Positions 1-7,594 of a stretch of DNA of 61,788 nt are shown here, piece after piece (within the stretch, counting starts at the first letter, position 1; each line of letters begins with the position of its first letter). The notes under the pieces were generated by a model. That model searched no databases. It was not told the origin of the DNA and saw only the letters and a list, made by a program, of their open reading frames with translations. This DNA comes from an uncultured Eggerthellaceae bacterium. Lineage in GTDB: Bacteria; Actinomycetota; Coriobacteriia; Coriobacteriales; Eggerthellaceae. The DNA lies in assembly GCA_947565915.1 (NCBI GenBank), contig CANOHY010000007.1, positions 1-61,788 of the forward strand, read 5' to 3'. Both the position numbers and the translations under genes were made by a program.

Positions 1-695
1 CATAATTCCCTCGCTTTCCTTGGTTTGCCAAATGGGCCTTTCTTCCATTCTGCGATGGAAAGCGCGAAAAACGTTGCACAACAAAATGGGCCATATTGCC
101 CCGGCACAACCTTACGAATGGTTCCATGAAAGTTCAAGTGTTCTCAAATCCGGAATCGACTCCGGATTTGAGAGAGTTGGTTGCGCAGTGCTTTGAGTGT
201 AGCTACCTGTTGATTAAGGCATATCACCTCGAGTTACGGGCGGTTGTGCACCTGTTCAGGAAGCAATCTCAATCTTGAGTTTTTTGACGAGGTACAAGGA
301 CTTCATGGTCAATCTGTACCTGTTTTTGGTGTCTGAGAAATCGTGCCGTTGAGCCCACATTGCGCTGACCAGGCCTGATGGTTTTGGGGAGAAAATGCTG
401 GATCAAAACGAGGCAAAACAACAGGTACACTTCGGGCCTTAACTCGGAGTAAGTTGGGAAATTGCTCTGAGGTAGGCAGCGGACAACAGGCGGCAGCCAT
501 CGGACAACAGTAACAGCGGCACCAACCGCCAACAGCAACCGGCAAATCCTGCTACAGCCCATAAAGAAGGCTGCGAAGTTAAGGCTGTCTTATGCGTGGT
601 TCAACGGTGAATCGTCGGATTGATGAACCTTTCGTTTGGGTGCGGATTCGCGGGTATCATAGGCACGAACGAAACCCTTGGCGAAAGGATCATCA
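1..695. other. Stretch with no supportable gene
   Basis: Several short open frames exist on both strands here, but none has a convincing ribosome binding site, recognisable domain or coding-like amino acid composition. The segment has lower GC than the genes to its right, a perfect 13-bp palindrome at 142-173 and a repetitive patch around 475-550 rich in CAACAG and CGGACAACAG words. It may be a decayed mobile element or a regulatory region, but I cannot identify either. Confidence 0.5.
142..173. repeat. Perfect inverted repeat, 13-bp arms
   Basis: The arms are 142-154 and 161-173 with a 6-nt loop (ATCGAC). The core half-site reads CTCAAATCCGGA. No T-run follows on either strand, so it is not an obvious intrinsic terminator. 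It could be an operator or a structured RNA element. Confidence 0.7.
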
Positions 696-1451
696 ATGAC
701 CTTCTCGAAAGCGAAAGCGGCTTTTGGAATCATGCTCGCAGGCGTTCTGGCTTGCGCGCTGTTGATGGTGGGCTGCAATGGAGGCTCCGATGACGGCAGC
801 TCGAAGAAGAGCTCGTCAGGGTCCACTTCGCAGCAGAGCTCTTCCTCTCAGAAATCCAATAGCTCAACTCAGCAAAGCCAGTCTGCCAATTACACCACGC
901 AGGTGGCCGCTGATGACCCTTATGGCAAGGGCATCCACCATGCCGTGATGACTGTCGAGGGTTATGCACCGGTGACCATTGAGCTCAATGCCGATGCCGC
1001 ACCCGTTACCGTGGCCAACTTCGCGAAGCTCGTGAACGACGGCTTTTACGACGGCTTAACCTTCAATCGCTTCCAGGAGGGATTCTGCATGCAGGGTGGG
1101 GCACCTACAAGTGCGAGCCCCAGCTTGACTCCCATCGTGGGCGAGTTCACGAGCAATGGCCGGGATAATCCGTTGGCCGAGGATTTCAAGAAGGGCGTCG
1201 TGGCCATGGCGCGCACGAGCGACCCCAACAGCGCCACTTCGCAGTTCTTCATCACCTTGGGAAGCGATCCCAGCGTTGGCATGAGCCTGAACGAGCAGTA
1301 TGCGGCGTTCGGCACCATCAGCGATGCCGACCTAGCCACGATTGACCAGATCGTTGCCGACTATCTGGCTGCTGGCGAGGGGCAGCAGATGGGCTTCATC
1401 CAAGACCCCGCGAAACAGGCGAAGATCGCCTCCATCAAGATGGTTGACTAG
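696..1451 (+). CDS. Lipoprotein peptidyl-prolyl cis-trans isomerase (cyclophilin type)
   Basis: The product is about 251 residues. It has a basic N-terminus, a hydrophobic segment and a lipobox LMVGC ending at Cys27, so it should be lipid-anchored on the outer face of the membrane. A Ser-rich linker (about 31-62) leads to a cyclophilin domain (about 80-250), recognised by a FNRFQEGFCMQGG segment and SATSQFFITLG. Cyclophilins catalyse cis-trans isomerisation of Xaa-Pro bonds, so a role in folding exported proteins is likely. I chose ATG 696 because AAAGGA sits 6 nt upstream; an in-frame TTG at 678 is the alternative. A second, cytosolic cyclophilin lies at 26753-27289. A hairpin terminator follows the gene. 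Confidence 0.93.
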   Translation: MTFSKAKAAFGIMLAGVLACALLMVGCNGGSDDGSSKKSSSGSTSQQSSSSQKSNSSTQQSQSANYTTQVAADDPYGKGIHHAVMTVEGYAPVTIELNADAAPVTVANFAKLVNDGFYDGLTFNRFQEGFCMQGGAPTSASPSLTPIVGEFTSNGRDNPLAEDFKKGVVAMARTSDPNSATSQFFITLGSDPSVGMSLNEQYAAFGTISDADLATIDQIVADYLAAGEGQQMGFIQDPAKQAKIASIKMVD

Positions 1452-1686
1452 CGCGCTCGAACAAAGCTTGCACGAAAAGGAAGGAGCCCCGAAAGGCTCC
1501 TTCTTGCTTTAGCTGCTGCTCGAATGCTCGCTTGGTCTTCGACCGGTTGTATCTTGTGTCGCCATGCGCGCCATATCCGCATGCGAAACCGTTGTAGCGC
1601 GGTTTTTTCGCCAGCGCGGCATCCTCGGCTGACTGACGCCAGACCACGTTGCCCTGGGGCAGCTGCTTTCGCTTCTTCTTCGACAT
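1435..1686 (-). CDS. Small basic conserved-type protein
   Basis: This is an 83-residue protein starting MSKKKRKQLPQ and carrying a HGDTRYNRSKTKR motif in its middle. ATG 1686 is preceded by a very strong binding site (AAGGAGGTGAG on the minus strand), which is the main evidence that it is real. In-frame sequence further upstream runs through tRNA-Gly and is not coding. The last ~20 residues are encoded across the terminator at 1481-1502, and the stop lies inside the 3' end of the convergent cyclophilin gene. The C-terminal tail may therefore be an extension acquired after loss of an earlier stop. The function is unknown; the basic composition would suit RNA or ribosome binding, but that is only inference. 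Confidence 0.7.
   Translation of the reverse strand: MSKKKRKQLPQGNVVWRQSAEDAALAKKPRYNGFACGYGAHGDTRYNRSKTKRAFEQQLKQEGAFRGSFLFVQALFERASQPS
1481..1510 (+). terminator. Intrinsic terminator after the lipoprotein cyclophilin
   Basis: The stem AAGGAGCC / GGCTCCTT (1481-1488 and 1495-1502) has a CCGAAA loop and is followed by a T-rich stretch (TTCTTGCTTT). Confidence 0.85.
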
Positions 1687-1739
1687 GCATCTCACCTCCT
1701 TCGCTCTGCAGAGCCTTCGATCACGCAGATGTTGCCTCT

Positions 1740-1775
1740 CCGCCAAAACGCGAAAGCCGCACGGGGCGGCTTTCG
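1740..1775 (-). terminator. Intrinsic terminator of tRNA-Gly
   Basis: A perfect 10-bp stem (CGAAAGCCGC and its complement, 1751-1760 and 1766-1775) with a 5-nt loop lies just downstream of the tRNA on the minus strand and is followed by a CGTTTTGG T-run. Confidence 0.8.
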
Positions 1776-1788
1776 AGAACAAGCTTGG

Positions 1789-1859
1789 AGCGGGCGACGG
1801 GAATCGAACCCGCCTCAGCAGCTTGGAAGGCTGCGGTTCTACCAATGAACTACGCCCGC
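1789..1859 (-). tRNA. tRNA-Gly (anticodon TCC)
   Basis: The minus strand folds into a complete cloverleaf: acceptor GCGGGCG paired with CGCCCGC, D-arm, anticodon loop CTTCCAA with TCC, and a T-arm with TTCGATT. CCA is not encoded. It is flanked by its own promoter (1872-1900) and terminator. Confidence 0.95.
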
Positions 1860-1871
1860 AATGCAGTCGGG

Positions 1872-1900
1872 ATTATACCCTAAAGGATGCGCGCATCCAA
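1872..1900 (-). promoter_or_regulatory. Promoter of tRNA-Gly
   Basis: On the minus strand a -35 TTGGAT (1895-1900) and a perfect -10 TATAAT (1872-1877) are separated by 17 bp, with the tRNA 5' end 12 nt downstream. The promoter lies inside the tail of the truncated TetR reading frame. Confidence 0.8.
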
Positions 1901-1904
1901 GGAG

Positions 1905-1932
1905 GCGTGCGAATAATGGCGTGCGAATAATG
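1905..1932. repeat. 14-bp tandem duplication
   Basis: Two adjacent copies of GCGTGCGAATAATG occupy 1905-1918 and 1919-1932. Because 14 is not a multiple of three, the duplication shifts the frame of the TetR gene in which it lies. Confidence 0.9.
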
Positions 1933-2282
1933 GTGCGCGCGTTCATGCAATGCGACACCAAGAGGAAGAACTCCTCGTGGGAAAGTCGGCCCTGCGCGTC
2001 TTCTATGTGCACGTAGTAGGGATAGTTAGCGTAAGGGGAGGAATCCCTCGCCTCGAAGACCAGGCACGACTGCGGGAACGAATCTCGCAGGGCGTGGCCC
2101 AGGTCACGTCGGAACAGCCAGTTGATCAGCACCTCCTTGCTGGGAAAATGGTAGTAGAAGGTCTTGCGGTTGATGCCCAGCGCGCTGGAAACATCGCGCA
2201 CCGATACCTTCGCCGGATCCTTTTCCTGCGCAAGGGCAAGAAATGCGTCGGCGATGCGCCGCTTCATCATCGGATTCTCCAT

Positions 2283-2620
2283 ATGCTATTCCTCCCACCT
2301 CCAGAACCTGGCCTCCATACCCCTGCAAGGCCAAGCCCCGTTGCCTTTGGAGGCAACGGGGCCTTGTCGCACCTATCATCAAGCCCCGCGCAAGCGCGCG
2401 GGCTTCTTGCCGTTTGCGGAAGCTTGGGGGGTGCGGCGGAACGCTTCGGCGATGTCAAGCCCCCAGTAGATTCGAGGTCTTCTTGAAATCGGCTTGCGAC
2501 CTTGGCAGAAAGCCTTGTCAAAGACTTTTGGCGAGGCTTTTTCTGCGGGGCGCGGAGGTTCGACCGGATCCCAATGCTAGGATTGTCCCGCTTTTGCAGG
2601 ATCAAGAGAAGGGAAGCATT
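2283..2620. other. Intergenic region with two GC-rich hairpins
   Basis: No gene is supportable between the TetR remnant and the small membrane protein. A perfect 11-bp stem (GCCCCGTTGCC / GGCAACGGGGC, 2335-2345 and 2352-2362) and a second stem around 2383-2408 built on AAGCCC and GGGCTT are visible. Neither has a strong T-run. A promoter for the downstream pair of genes presumably lies here but I cannot place it. Confidence 0.5.
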
Positions 2621-2794
2621 ATGGTATCCGAGCACGCAATCTTGATGCTCATCCTGTTGCTGGCGGTGGCCGTGGTCGTTCTGGCCGTTGCCCTGATGCT
2701 ATACGCGGGCAAGCTGGAAAAGCGGTTGAAGGGCATCGACGAGCTCCTGGAGGAGTCTGGAGCGACGTCGCGCCAGGATGGTCTTGCGAGGTAA
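2621..2794 (+). CDS. Small single-pass membrane protein
   Basis: The product is 57 residues with one strongly hydrophobic segment (about residues 6-29, AILMLILLLAVAVVVLAVAL) and a charged, possibly coiled C-terminus (KLEKRLKGIDELLEE). ATG 2621 has AAGGGA 6 nt upstream. It ends 9 nt before the HTH regulator and is probably co-transcribed with it. It could be a partner of the membrane part of that regulator, but no family is recognised. Confidence 0.7.
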   Translation: MVSEHAILMLILLLAVAVVVLAVALMLYAGKLEKRLKGIDELLEESGATSRQDGLAR

Positions 2795-2803
2795 GGGAAA
2801 CCG

Positions 2804-3418
2804 GTGGAGCTTGCACGCCAGATACGGCAACGTCGCATCGAACGCGGCCTTTCCCAAGACGAGCTGGCCAAGGCGGTATTCGTCTCGCGCCAGACCGTCT
2901 CGAACTGGGAAACCGACAAGACCTACCCTGACGTGCAGAGCCTTCTGCTGCTCAGCCAGCTTTTCGGCGTTTCCATCGACGAGCTTGTTCAGGGGGACAT
3001 CGCGGTCATGCGGCGCACCATAGAGGAAGACTCGAAGAGGATGAGGCAGCTTGCTAGCGCCATGGTGGCGATGCTGTCCCTTGCCGTGGTGTTCTTCGTG
3101 GCACTGGCTGCAACATGGCAGGAGCCCATGCACATCGGCAACCTGACCAAAGGCGACCTGGCTGGTCTTCTCGTGTTCGCTCCGTTGTTCACGCTGGGCA
3201 TGGCTGCCGCGCTGCGGATCGAGAGCATCAAGCGGCGGCATGATCTGGTCACTTACCGCGAGATCGCGGCATTCGTCGACGGCGAGCCTCTCGATTTCGC
3301 GCGCCAGGGGCATGGCTTCGCGCGCAATCATCCGGTGGCGACGGTCATCATCAAGATGGCGGCCGGTGCAATAGCGGGCGCGGCGCTGGGCGTGATGGTC
3401 TACAAGCTGCTCGGGTAG
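2804..3418 (+). CDS. XRE-family HTH regulator with a membrane domain
   Basis: The product is 204 residues. Residues 5-60 are a Cro/C1 helix-turn-helix (GLSQDELAKAVFVSRQTVSN) close to those of SinR/DUF-linked regulators. Three hydrophobic segments follow (about 85-105, 120-140 and 178-200), separated by a charged stretch. Such HTH-membrane proteins are common in Firmicutes and Coriobacteriia and presumably act as membrane-tethered transcription regulators. The start is GTG 2804 with a weak AAGGGA site upstream. The upstream 57-residue membrane protein is probably in the same operon. Targets are unknown. Confidence 0.85.
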   Translation: MELARQIRQRRIERGLSQDELAKAVFVSRQTVSNWETDKTYPDVQSLLLLSQLFGVSIDELVQGDIAVMRRTIEEDSKRMRQLASAMVAMLSLAVVFFVALAATWQEPMHIGNLTKGDLAGLLVFAPLFTLGMAAALRIESIKRRHDLVTYREIAAFVDGEPLDFARQGHGFARNHPVATVIIKMAAGAIAGAALGVMVYKLLG

Positions 3419-3589
3419 GGCCGTCAACCGTCTTCTGGGAAGCCCGTCGCTCGTCCCTGTTGCTCGTCCCCGTCGCCTGTCGTTCGGCGCTGCCGGCGCG
3501 TCTTGGGCCAGGATGTCGGCTTCGGGCGATTCGCCAGCGTTGCGCGCACGTGGCGGGCAACCGCATTTCTCCAGATTCGCGCGATTGGT

Positions 3590-3595
3590 TATAAT
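3590..3595 (+). promoter_or_regulatory. -10 element of the tRNA-Pro promoter
   Basis: A perfect TATAAT lies 17 nt before tRNA-Pro. No good -35 is visible (TTCTCC at the expected position). Confidence 0.6.
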
Positions 3596-3611
3596 GCTTA
3601 CGTCATAGCGT

Positions 3612-3688
3612 CGGGACGTGGCGCAGTCTGGTAGCGCGCCTGCTTTGGGAGCAGGACGTCGCAGGTTCGAATCCTGTCGTCCCGACCA
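3612..3688 (+). tRNA. tRNA-Pro (anticodon TGG)
   Basis: The acceptor stem CGGGACG / CGTCCCG, anticodon loop TTTGGGA with TGG, T-arm GTTCGAATC and an encoded ACCA end give a complete 77-nt cloverleaf. Confidence 0.96.
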
Positions 3689-3699
3689 CGCACTTTCAA

Positions 3700-3726
3700 C
3701 ACCTGCTCAACGGCAGGTGCTTTTCA
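3700..3726 (+). terminator. Terminator of tRNA-Pro
   Basis: The stem CACCTGC / GCAGGTG (3700-3706 and 3713-3719) with a TCAACG loop is followed by CTTTTC. Confidence 0.85.
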
Positions 3727-3791
3727 TTTCCGCCCCTTTTTCGCCCGCATGACAATAGAGGTGCGACAAGCAAAAAGGGAAGGGGCATCTC

Positions 3792-4331
3792 ATGGAAAGC
3801 GTAATCTTGGTTACCTTCAACAGCAATGCCGAAGCTCGTTTGGCGTTCGACGGCATCGACCCACGGAGCGCCGATGTGCCCTGCACCATCCATGACATGG
3901 CCATCGTGGCGAAGGCGGATGGCAAGCTGAGCATGCTGAACAACAGCACGAGGGGCGTCGATTCGTCTGACGACGCTATCTATGGTGCCATCTTGGGCAC
4001 GGTGATTGGCATTTTGGGCGGTCCTTTGGGCATGCTGATTGGCGCATGCGTGGGCACGGGCACTGGAGCGGTAATCGATGCAGCCGACATCGACGAGGAA
4101 GATGCCATGCTCATTCGCGTGAGCACTATCTTGGCTGAGGGCGAAGAAGCCATCGCGGCCTATGTGACCGAAGATGACACCGAGGAATTCGACGGCTTGT
4201 TCGCCGATTACGATGTGACGATCTATCGCTTTGCAGCCGAGGATGTTGCCGCCGAAATCGATTCGGCCAAGCGCCTGCAGCATAAGATAGCCCATGCTTT
4301 GCGCCAAGAGCTGAAGGCTCAAGGCGACTAG
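3792..4331 (+). CDS. DUF1269-type membrane-associated protein
   Basis: The product is 179 residues. The N-terminal part (MESVILVTFNSNAEARLAF) and the glycine-rich central membrane segment (about 65-92, AILGTVIGILGGPLGMLIGA) match the layout of DUF1269 proteins, which have a soluble alpha/beta fold around a glycine-zipper-like hydrophobic hairpin. The acidic C-terminal half ends in a basic amphipathic helix. ATG 3792 has AAGGGAAGGGG upstream. The gene stands alone between tRNA-Pro and the flippase-like gene. Family function is not established; some members appear in stress-response settings. Confidence 0.75.
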   Translation: MESVILVTFNSNAEARLAFDGIDPRSADVPCTIHDMAIVAKADGKLSMLNNSTRGVDSSDDAIYGAILGTVIGILGGPLGMLIGACVGTGTGAVIDAADIDEEDAMLIRVSTILAEGEEAIAAYVTEDDTEEFDGLFADYDVTIYRFAAEDVAAEIDSAKRLQHKIAHALRQELKAQGD

Positions 4332-4429
4332 GCGTGTCGAAAGGCATCAACGGCGCGGGCGAGCTTTCTCGCACGCATTGACCTGAAGCGAGTAGCTCCC
4401 CCGCGTGACGCGAGAGGGCGTGAGCTGCC

Positions 4430-5506
4430 ATGAAGAGCACCAAGAAGAAGTCATATGGATCGCTGATTGCCGGGCTTGTGCTGGTAGTTGCGCTGGCCGT
4501 GGTGTTCATGCGCGGCGACCAGCTCAAGGAGCTCGTGCACACGATAGACGAGGGCGCGCCTTTGTTGCTCGTGCTTGCTGTGGCATTCCAATTGGCGAAG
4601 TACTTGGCGCAGGCGGCTTCGTTCACTTGGTGTTTCAAGTGCGTCGACGCGAAGCTGCCGTTTGCAACCAACCTGCGCTTGGTGTTCCAAACCTTCTTCA
4701 TGGACACAGCAGTTCCGTCGTTCAACATATCGGGCACGTCGGTGGTGATTGAGGTTGCGAGCCGCCACGGCATCGAGCCGGGGCGATCGACAGGGGCTGC
4801 GCTCTTGCGCCAGATCTCGATTAGTGCCGGTTTCGTCATCGTGATGCTTCTTGGGTTCGCCATTTTGCTGGTACGCGGCGAACTTGAGGTCGGCTGGCTT
4901 ATCCTGGGCATCATCGCCGTAGTCATAGTAGGCGTGATGGTAGCTGCCATGGCCCTTGCCGCTATGAAGCCGAAGCTGGTGCTGAAAGTTGCAGCGCCCT
5001 TCCTGCATGTTGCCGATCGCGTGCTCGCACGCTTGCACAAGAAGCCTATCGACGAGCGCGCCAAGCAGCTTGTCGACACCTACGCTCAGTCGGCCAAGCA
5101 CATGGTGGGCAATAAAGGCGCCATAGCGGCCGAGCTGGGGTTGAACGTGCTGGCCAACATATTCGAGATCCTCTGCTTTGCCAGCGTGGGCTTGGCGTTC
5201 GGCGTGCACGGCCTGACCACTGCCATTTGCGTGTACGTGGTAGCTACGCTAGCCGCCACCATTTCGCCCATTCCGCAGGGAGTGGGAGTAGTAGAAGCAG
5301 CAAGCCTGGTGGCCTTCACGCTATTCGGCGTGCATCAAGCTGCAGGAATGGCGGTGATCATGGTATATCGCGCCATCATCTTCTGGTTGCCGTTCTTGAT
5401 AGGTGCGCTGCTCATGCAAATCGACGCGCGTCATCATAAGCCCGACGCCAACGTCGGCGCGAATGCGGGAACCACGCAATCTGGGTCCACGGAAGCTGCG
5501 GCATAG
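4430..5506 (+). CDS. Flippase-like integral membrane protein (lysylphosphatidylglycerol synthase TM family)
   Basis: The product is 358 residues with about eight hydrophobic segments and matches the UPF0104/MprF-N type: a FFMDTAVPSFNISGTSVV segment in the middle and PQGVGVVEAASLVAF near residues 275-295, a characteristic conserved stretch. These proteins lack the aminoacyl-transfer domain and are thought to move or handle lipid-linked substrates. The C-terminus is a hydrophilic tail. A second member lies at 23783-25246 next to a glycosyltransferase, so the organism has at least two. The substrate cannot be read from the sequence. Confidence 0.85.
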   Translation: MKSTKKKSYGSLIAGLVLVVALAVVFMRGDQLKELVHTIDEGAPLLLVLAVAFQLAKYLAQAASFTWCFKCVDAKLPFATNLRLVFQTFFMDTAVPSFNISGTSVVIEVASRHGIEPGRSTGAALLRQISISAGFVIVMLLGFAILLVRGELEVGWLILGIIAVVIVGVMVAAMALAAMKPKLVLKVAAPFLHVADRVLARLHKKPIDERAKQLVDTYAQSAKHMVGNKGAIAAELGLNVLANIFEILCFASVGLAFGVHGLTTAICVYVVATLAATISPIPQGVGVVEAASLVAFTLFGVHQAAGMAVIMVYRAIIFWLPFLIGALLMQIDARHHKPDANVGANAGTTQSGSTEAAA

Positions 5507-5580
5507 GTTGTGCGCGGCGTTGAAGGTGGCGCCGTGGACGCTTGCGATATGCTGCGAGGCTGCTTGGTCATCTGTGCCCA

Positions 5581-5620
5581 TGCCAATGGCGACACGCCAC
5601 CCTGCTCCAGGCCATTGGCA
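5581..5620. promoter_or_regulatory. Perfect 10-bp inverted repeat upstream of glmS
   Basis: TGCCAATGGC (5581-5590) and GCCATTGGCA (5611-5620) are perfect complements 20 nt apart, two helical turns between centres of about 30 bp. A -10-like TACAAT lies downstream at 5657-5662. There is no T-run, so an operator is more likely than a terminator. Confidence 0.55.
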
Positions 5621-5755
5621 AATTATGCATATTCACTTGCTGCCAGTGATTTGCCGTACAATGAGCACCTATAGTCGAAACCGAGAAGCGGCCGCCGACA
5701 CACGCTTGGTTGCCGTTTTCGAATCGCGGTTCTTCGGATGATGCAAGGAGCCGAT

Positions 5756-7579
5756 ATGTGCGGAATCATTGGGTATACCGGCACCGAACCAGCAGCCCCT
5801 GTGCTTGTTTCTGGCTTGGAGAAAATGGAGTATCGCGGGTACGACTCCGCGGGCATTGCCGTGCTGGAGCAAGGGTGCTTGCAAGTGGTTCGCCGCAAGG
5901 GCAAAGTGGCCGAACTCGCTCACACGGTCGAGCACTTCGAGCTTACGGGCGCTTGCGGCATCGGTCACACGCGCTGGGCCACTCATGGGCGCCCGAGCGA
6001 GGCGAATGCGCATCCGCATGTGTCGTGCGGTGGGCATATCGCCGTGGTGCATAACGGCATCATCGAGAACTTCGCCGATTTGCGCGAGGAGCTGGAAGCA
6101 ACAGGCCATGCGTTCGCCAGCGACACCGACACCGAGGTAATTGCCCATCTGGTCGAGTCGTACTACGAAGGTGACTTGCTGCATGCGGTTCAGCAGGCGG
6201 CAACGCGCATCACTGGTTCGTATGGTCTGGCGGTGATCTGCGACGATGCGCCTTCCACCATCGTGGTGACGCGCAAGGATTCGCCCATCATAGTGGGGCA
6301 TGGGCAGTCGGGCTCCTACGTGGCATCCGATGCCATTGCGCTCATCGAGGCCACGCGCGACGTGGTGGTGCTGGGCGATGGCCAGTTCGCCGTGCTGCGC
6401 CCAGAGGGCATCGAGTTCTTCGACGGTGCGGGCAACGCGATTGATCCGCCAACCACGCATATCACCTGGGATATGGACGTGGCCGAAAAGGGCGGCTATC
6501 CCGATTTCATGCTGAAGGAGATCCATGAGCAGCCGCGTGTCATTCGCGACACGCTGGCCGGCCGCTTGGTGAATGGCCAGCTGCAGATCGACGAGCTAGA
6601 CCTCTCCATCGAGGAGCTGAACCTTATCGACCGCGTGTACGTCATCGCCTGCGGCACGAGCTACCATGCGGGGCTCATTGCCAAGGAGCTCATCGAAGGC
6701 TGGGCGCGCATTCCCACCGAGGTGGAGGTGGCAAGCGAGTTTCGCTATCGCAATCCCATCATCACGCCCACCACGCTGGTGGTGGCGGTTTCGCAGTCGG
6801 GCGAGACGGCCGACACGCTGGCTGCCATCCGCGATGCGCGCATCAAGGGCGCGCGCGTGTTCGGCATCACCAACGTTCTGGGAAGCCCGGTTGCGCGCGA
6901 ATCCGACGGTGTGATCTACACCAAAGCCAACAAGGAGATAGCGGTGGCTTCCACGAAGTCGTTCTTGGGCCAGGTGGTGAGCTTGACGCTTCTGGCTTTG
7001 CTGCTAGCTCAGGTGAAGGGGAAGCTGCGCGGCAACCAGGTGCGCCTGCTGTTTCGCGAACTGGCCGACACTGCCGAGCAAGTCGAGAGCATCCTGGCCG
7101 ACACGAGTGCCATCGAAGAGGCGGCGCGCGCATGCGTGGATGCGCCAAGTGCGCTGTTCATTGGCCGTGGCATGGGAGCCGCCGTTGCACGCGAAGGCGC
7201 GTTGAAGCTGAAGGAGATAAGCTACCTGCATGCCGAGGCCTATCCTGCTGGCGAGATGAAGCATGGGCCCATCGCGCTGATCAACGAAGGGTTCCCGGTG
7301 ATAGCCATCGCAACCGAGAGCCCCATCTACGACAAGGTGATCAGCAACCTGCAGGAAAGCCGCGCGCGGGGTGCACGCGTGATCGCTGTGGCCACAGAAG
7401 GCGACGAGGCCATCCAGGCGCATGCCAACTACGTGATCTACATTCCCAAGGTGAACGATAAGTTCTCGGCCATCACGGCCAGCGTGCCCCTGCAGCTTCT
7501 GGCGCGCTCGATCGCAGTGCTGCGCGGATGCGATGTGGACCAGCCGCGCAATCTGGCCAAGTCGGTCACAGTGGAGTAA
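5756..7579 (+). CDS. glmS: Glutamine--fructose-6-phosphate aminotransferase (isomerizing)
   Basis: The product is 607 residues and makes glucosamine-6-phosphate from fructose-6-phosphate and glutamine, the entry step to peptidoglycan amino sugars. The class II glutamine amidotransferase domain begins MCGIIGYTG, where Cys2 becomes the N-terminal nucleophile, followed by GHTRWATHG. Two SIS sugar-isomerase domains follow (CGTSYHAG, SQSGETADT, AEAYPAGEMKHGPIALI), and the protein ends KSVTVE, as in the family. ATG 5756 was chosen because the catalytic Cys must be residue 2 and AAGGAG lies 6 nt upstream; the ATG at 5738 would add six residues and block processing. No glmS ribozyme is visible upstream. 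Confidence 0.98.
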   Translation: MCGIIGYTGTEPAAPVLVSGLEKMEYRGYDSAGIAVLEQGCLQVVRRKGKVAELAHTVEHFELTGACGIGHTRWATHGRPSEANAHPHVSCGGHIAVVHNGIIENFADLREELEATGHAFASDTDTEVIAHLVESYYEGDLLHAVQQAATRITGSYGLAVICDDAPSTIVVTRKDSPIIVGHGQSGSYVASDAIALIEATRDVVVLGDGQFAVLRPEGIEFFDGAGNAIDPPTTHITWDMDVAEKGGYPDFMLKEIHEQPRVIRDTLAGRLVNGQLQIDELDLSIEELNLIDRVYVIACGTSYHAGLIAKELIEGWARIPTEVEVASEFRYRNPIITPTTLVVAVSQSGETADTLAAIRDARIKGARVFGITNVLGSPVARESDGVIYTKANKEIAVASTKSFLGQVVSLTLLALLLAQVKGKLRGNQVRLLFRELADTAEQVESILADTSAIEEAARACVDAPSALFIGRGMGAAVAREGALKLKEISYLHAEAYPAGEMKHGPIALINEGFPVIAIATESPIYDKVISNLQESRARGARVIAVATEGDEAIQAHANYVIYIPKVNDKFSAITASVPLQLLARSIAVLRGCDVDQPRNLAKSVTVE

Positions 7580-7594
7580 GGTGGGCTGCCAACC

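Larger units (their letters stand above)
1839..2282 (-). pseudogene. Truncated TetR-family regulator
   Basis: The N-terminal ~45 residues form a clear TetR helix-turn-helix (VRDVSSALGINRKTFYYHF), followed by the start of the ligand-binding domain (LINWLFRRDLGHALRDSF). The frame is only 147 codons, against about 180-200 for the family. After the residues read near 1950 it crosses a 14-bp tandem duplication, the tRNA-Gly promoter, and stops inside tRNA-Gly. The start at 2282 has GGGAGG about 8 nt upstream. I read it as a regulator that lost its C-terminal half, so ligand response is probably gone, although a DNA-binding fragment could still be made. Nothing adjacent looks like a regulated target. 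Confidence 0.75.

Noticed and set aside
96..278. A 60-codon plus-strand frame crossing the 142-173 palindrome
   Set aside because: A frame that contains a perfect palindrome without a recognised domain or binding site is more likely chance; a transposase remnant could not be supported.
269..562. A 97-codon minus-strand frame in the first 700 bp
   Set aside because: It has no ribosome binding site, low-complexity flanks and no recognised motif; the composition does not look coding.
1839..1845. Start of a longer 136-residue version of the small basic protein reaching into tRNA-Gly
   Set aside because: The first 53 codons are the tRNA-Gly gene read in another sense; the strong site at 1691-1701 places the true start at 1686.
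5632..5755. glmS ribozyme upstream of glmS
   Set aside because: The spacing and core sequence of the ribozyme are not visible, and such ribozymes are mainly found in Firmicutes.
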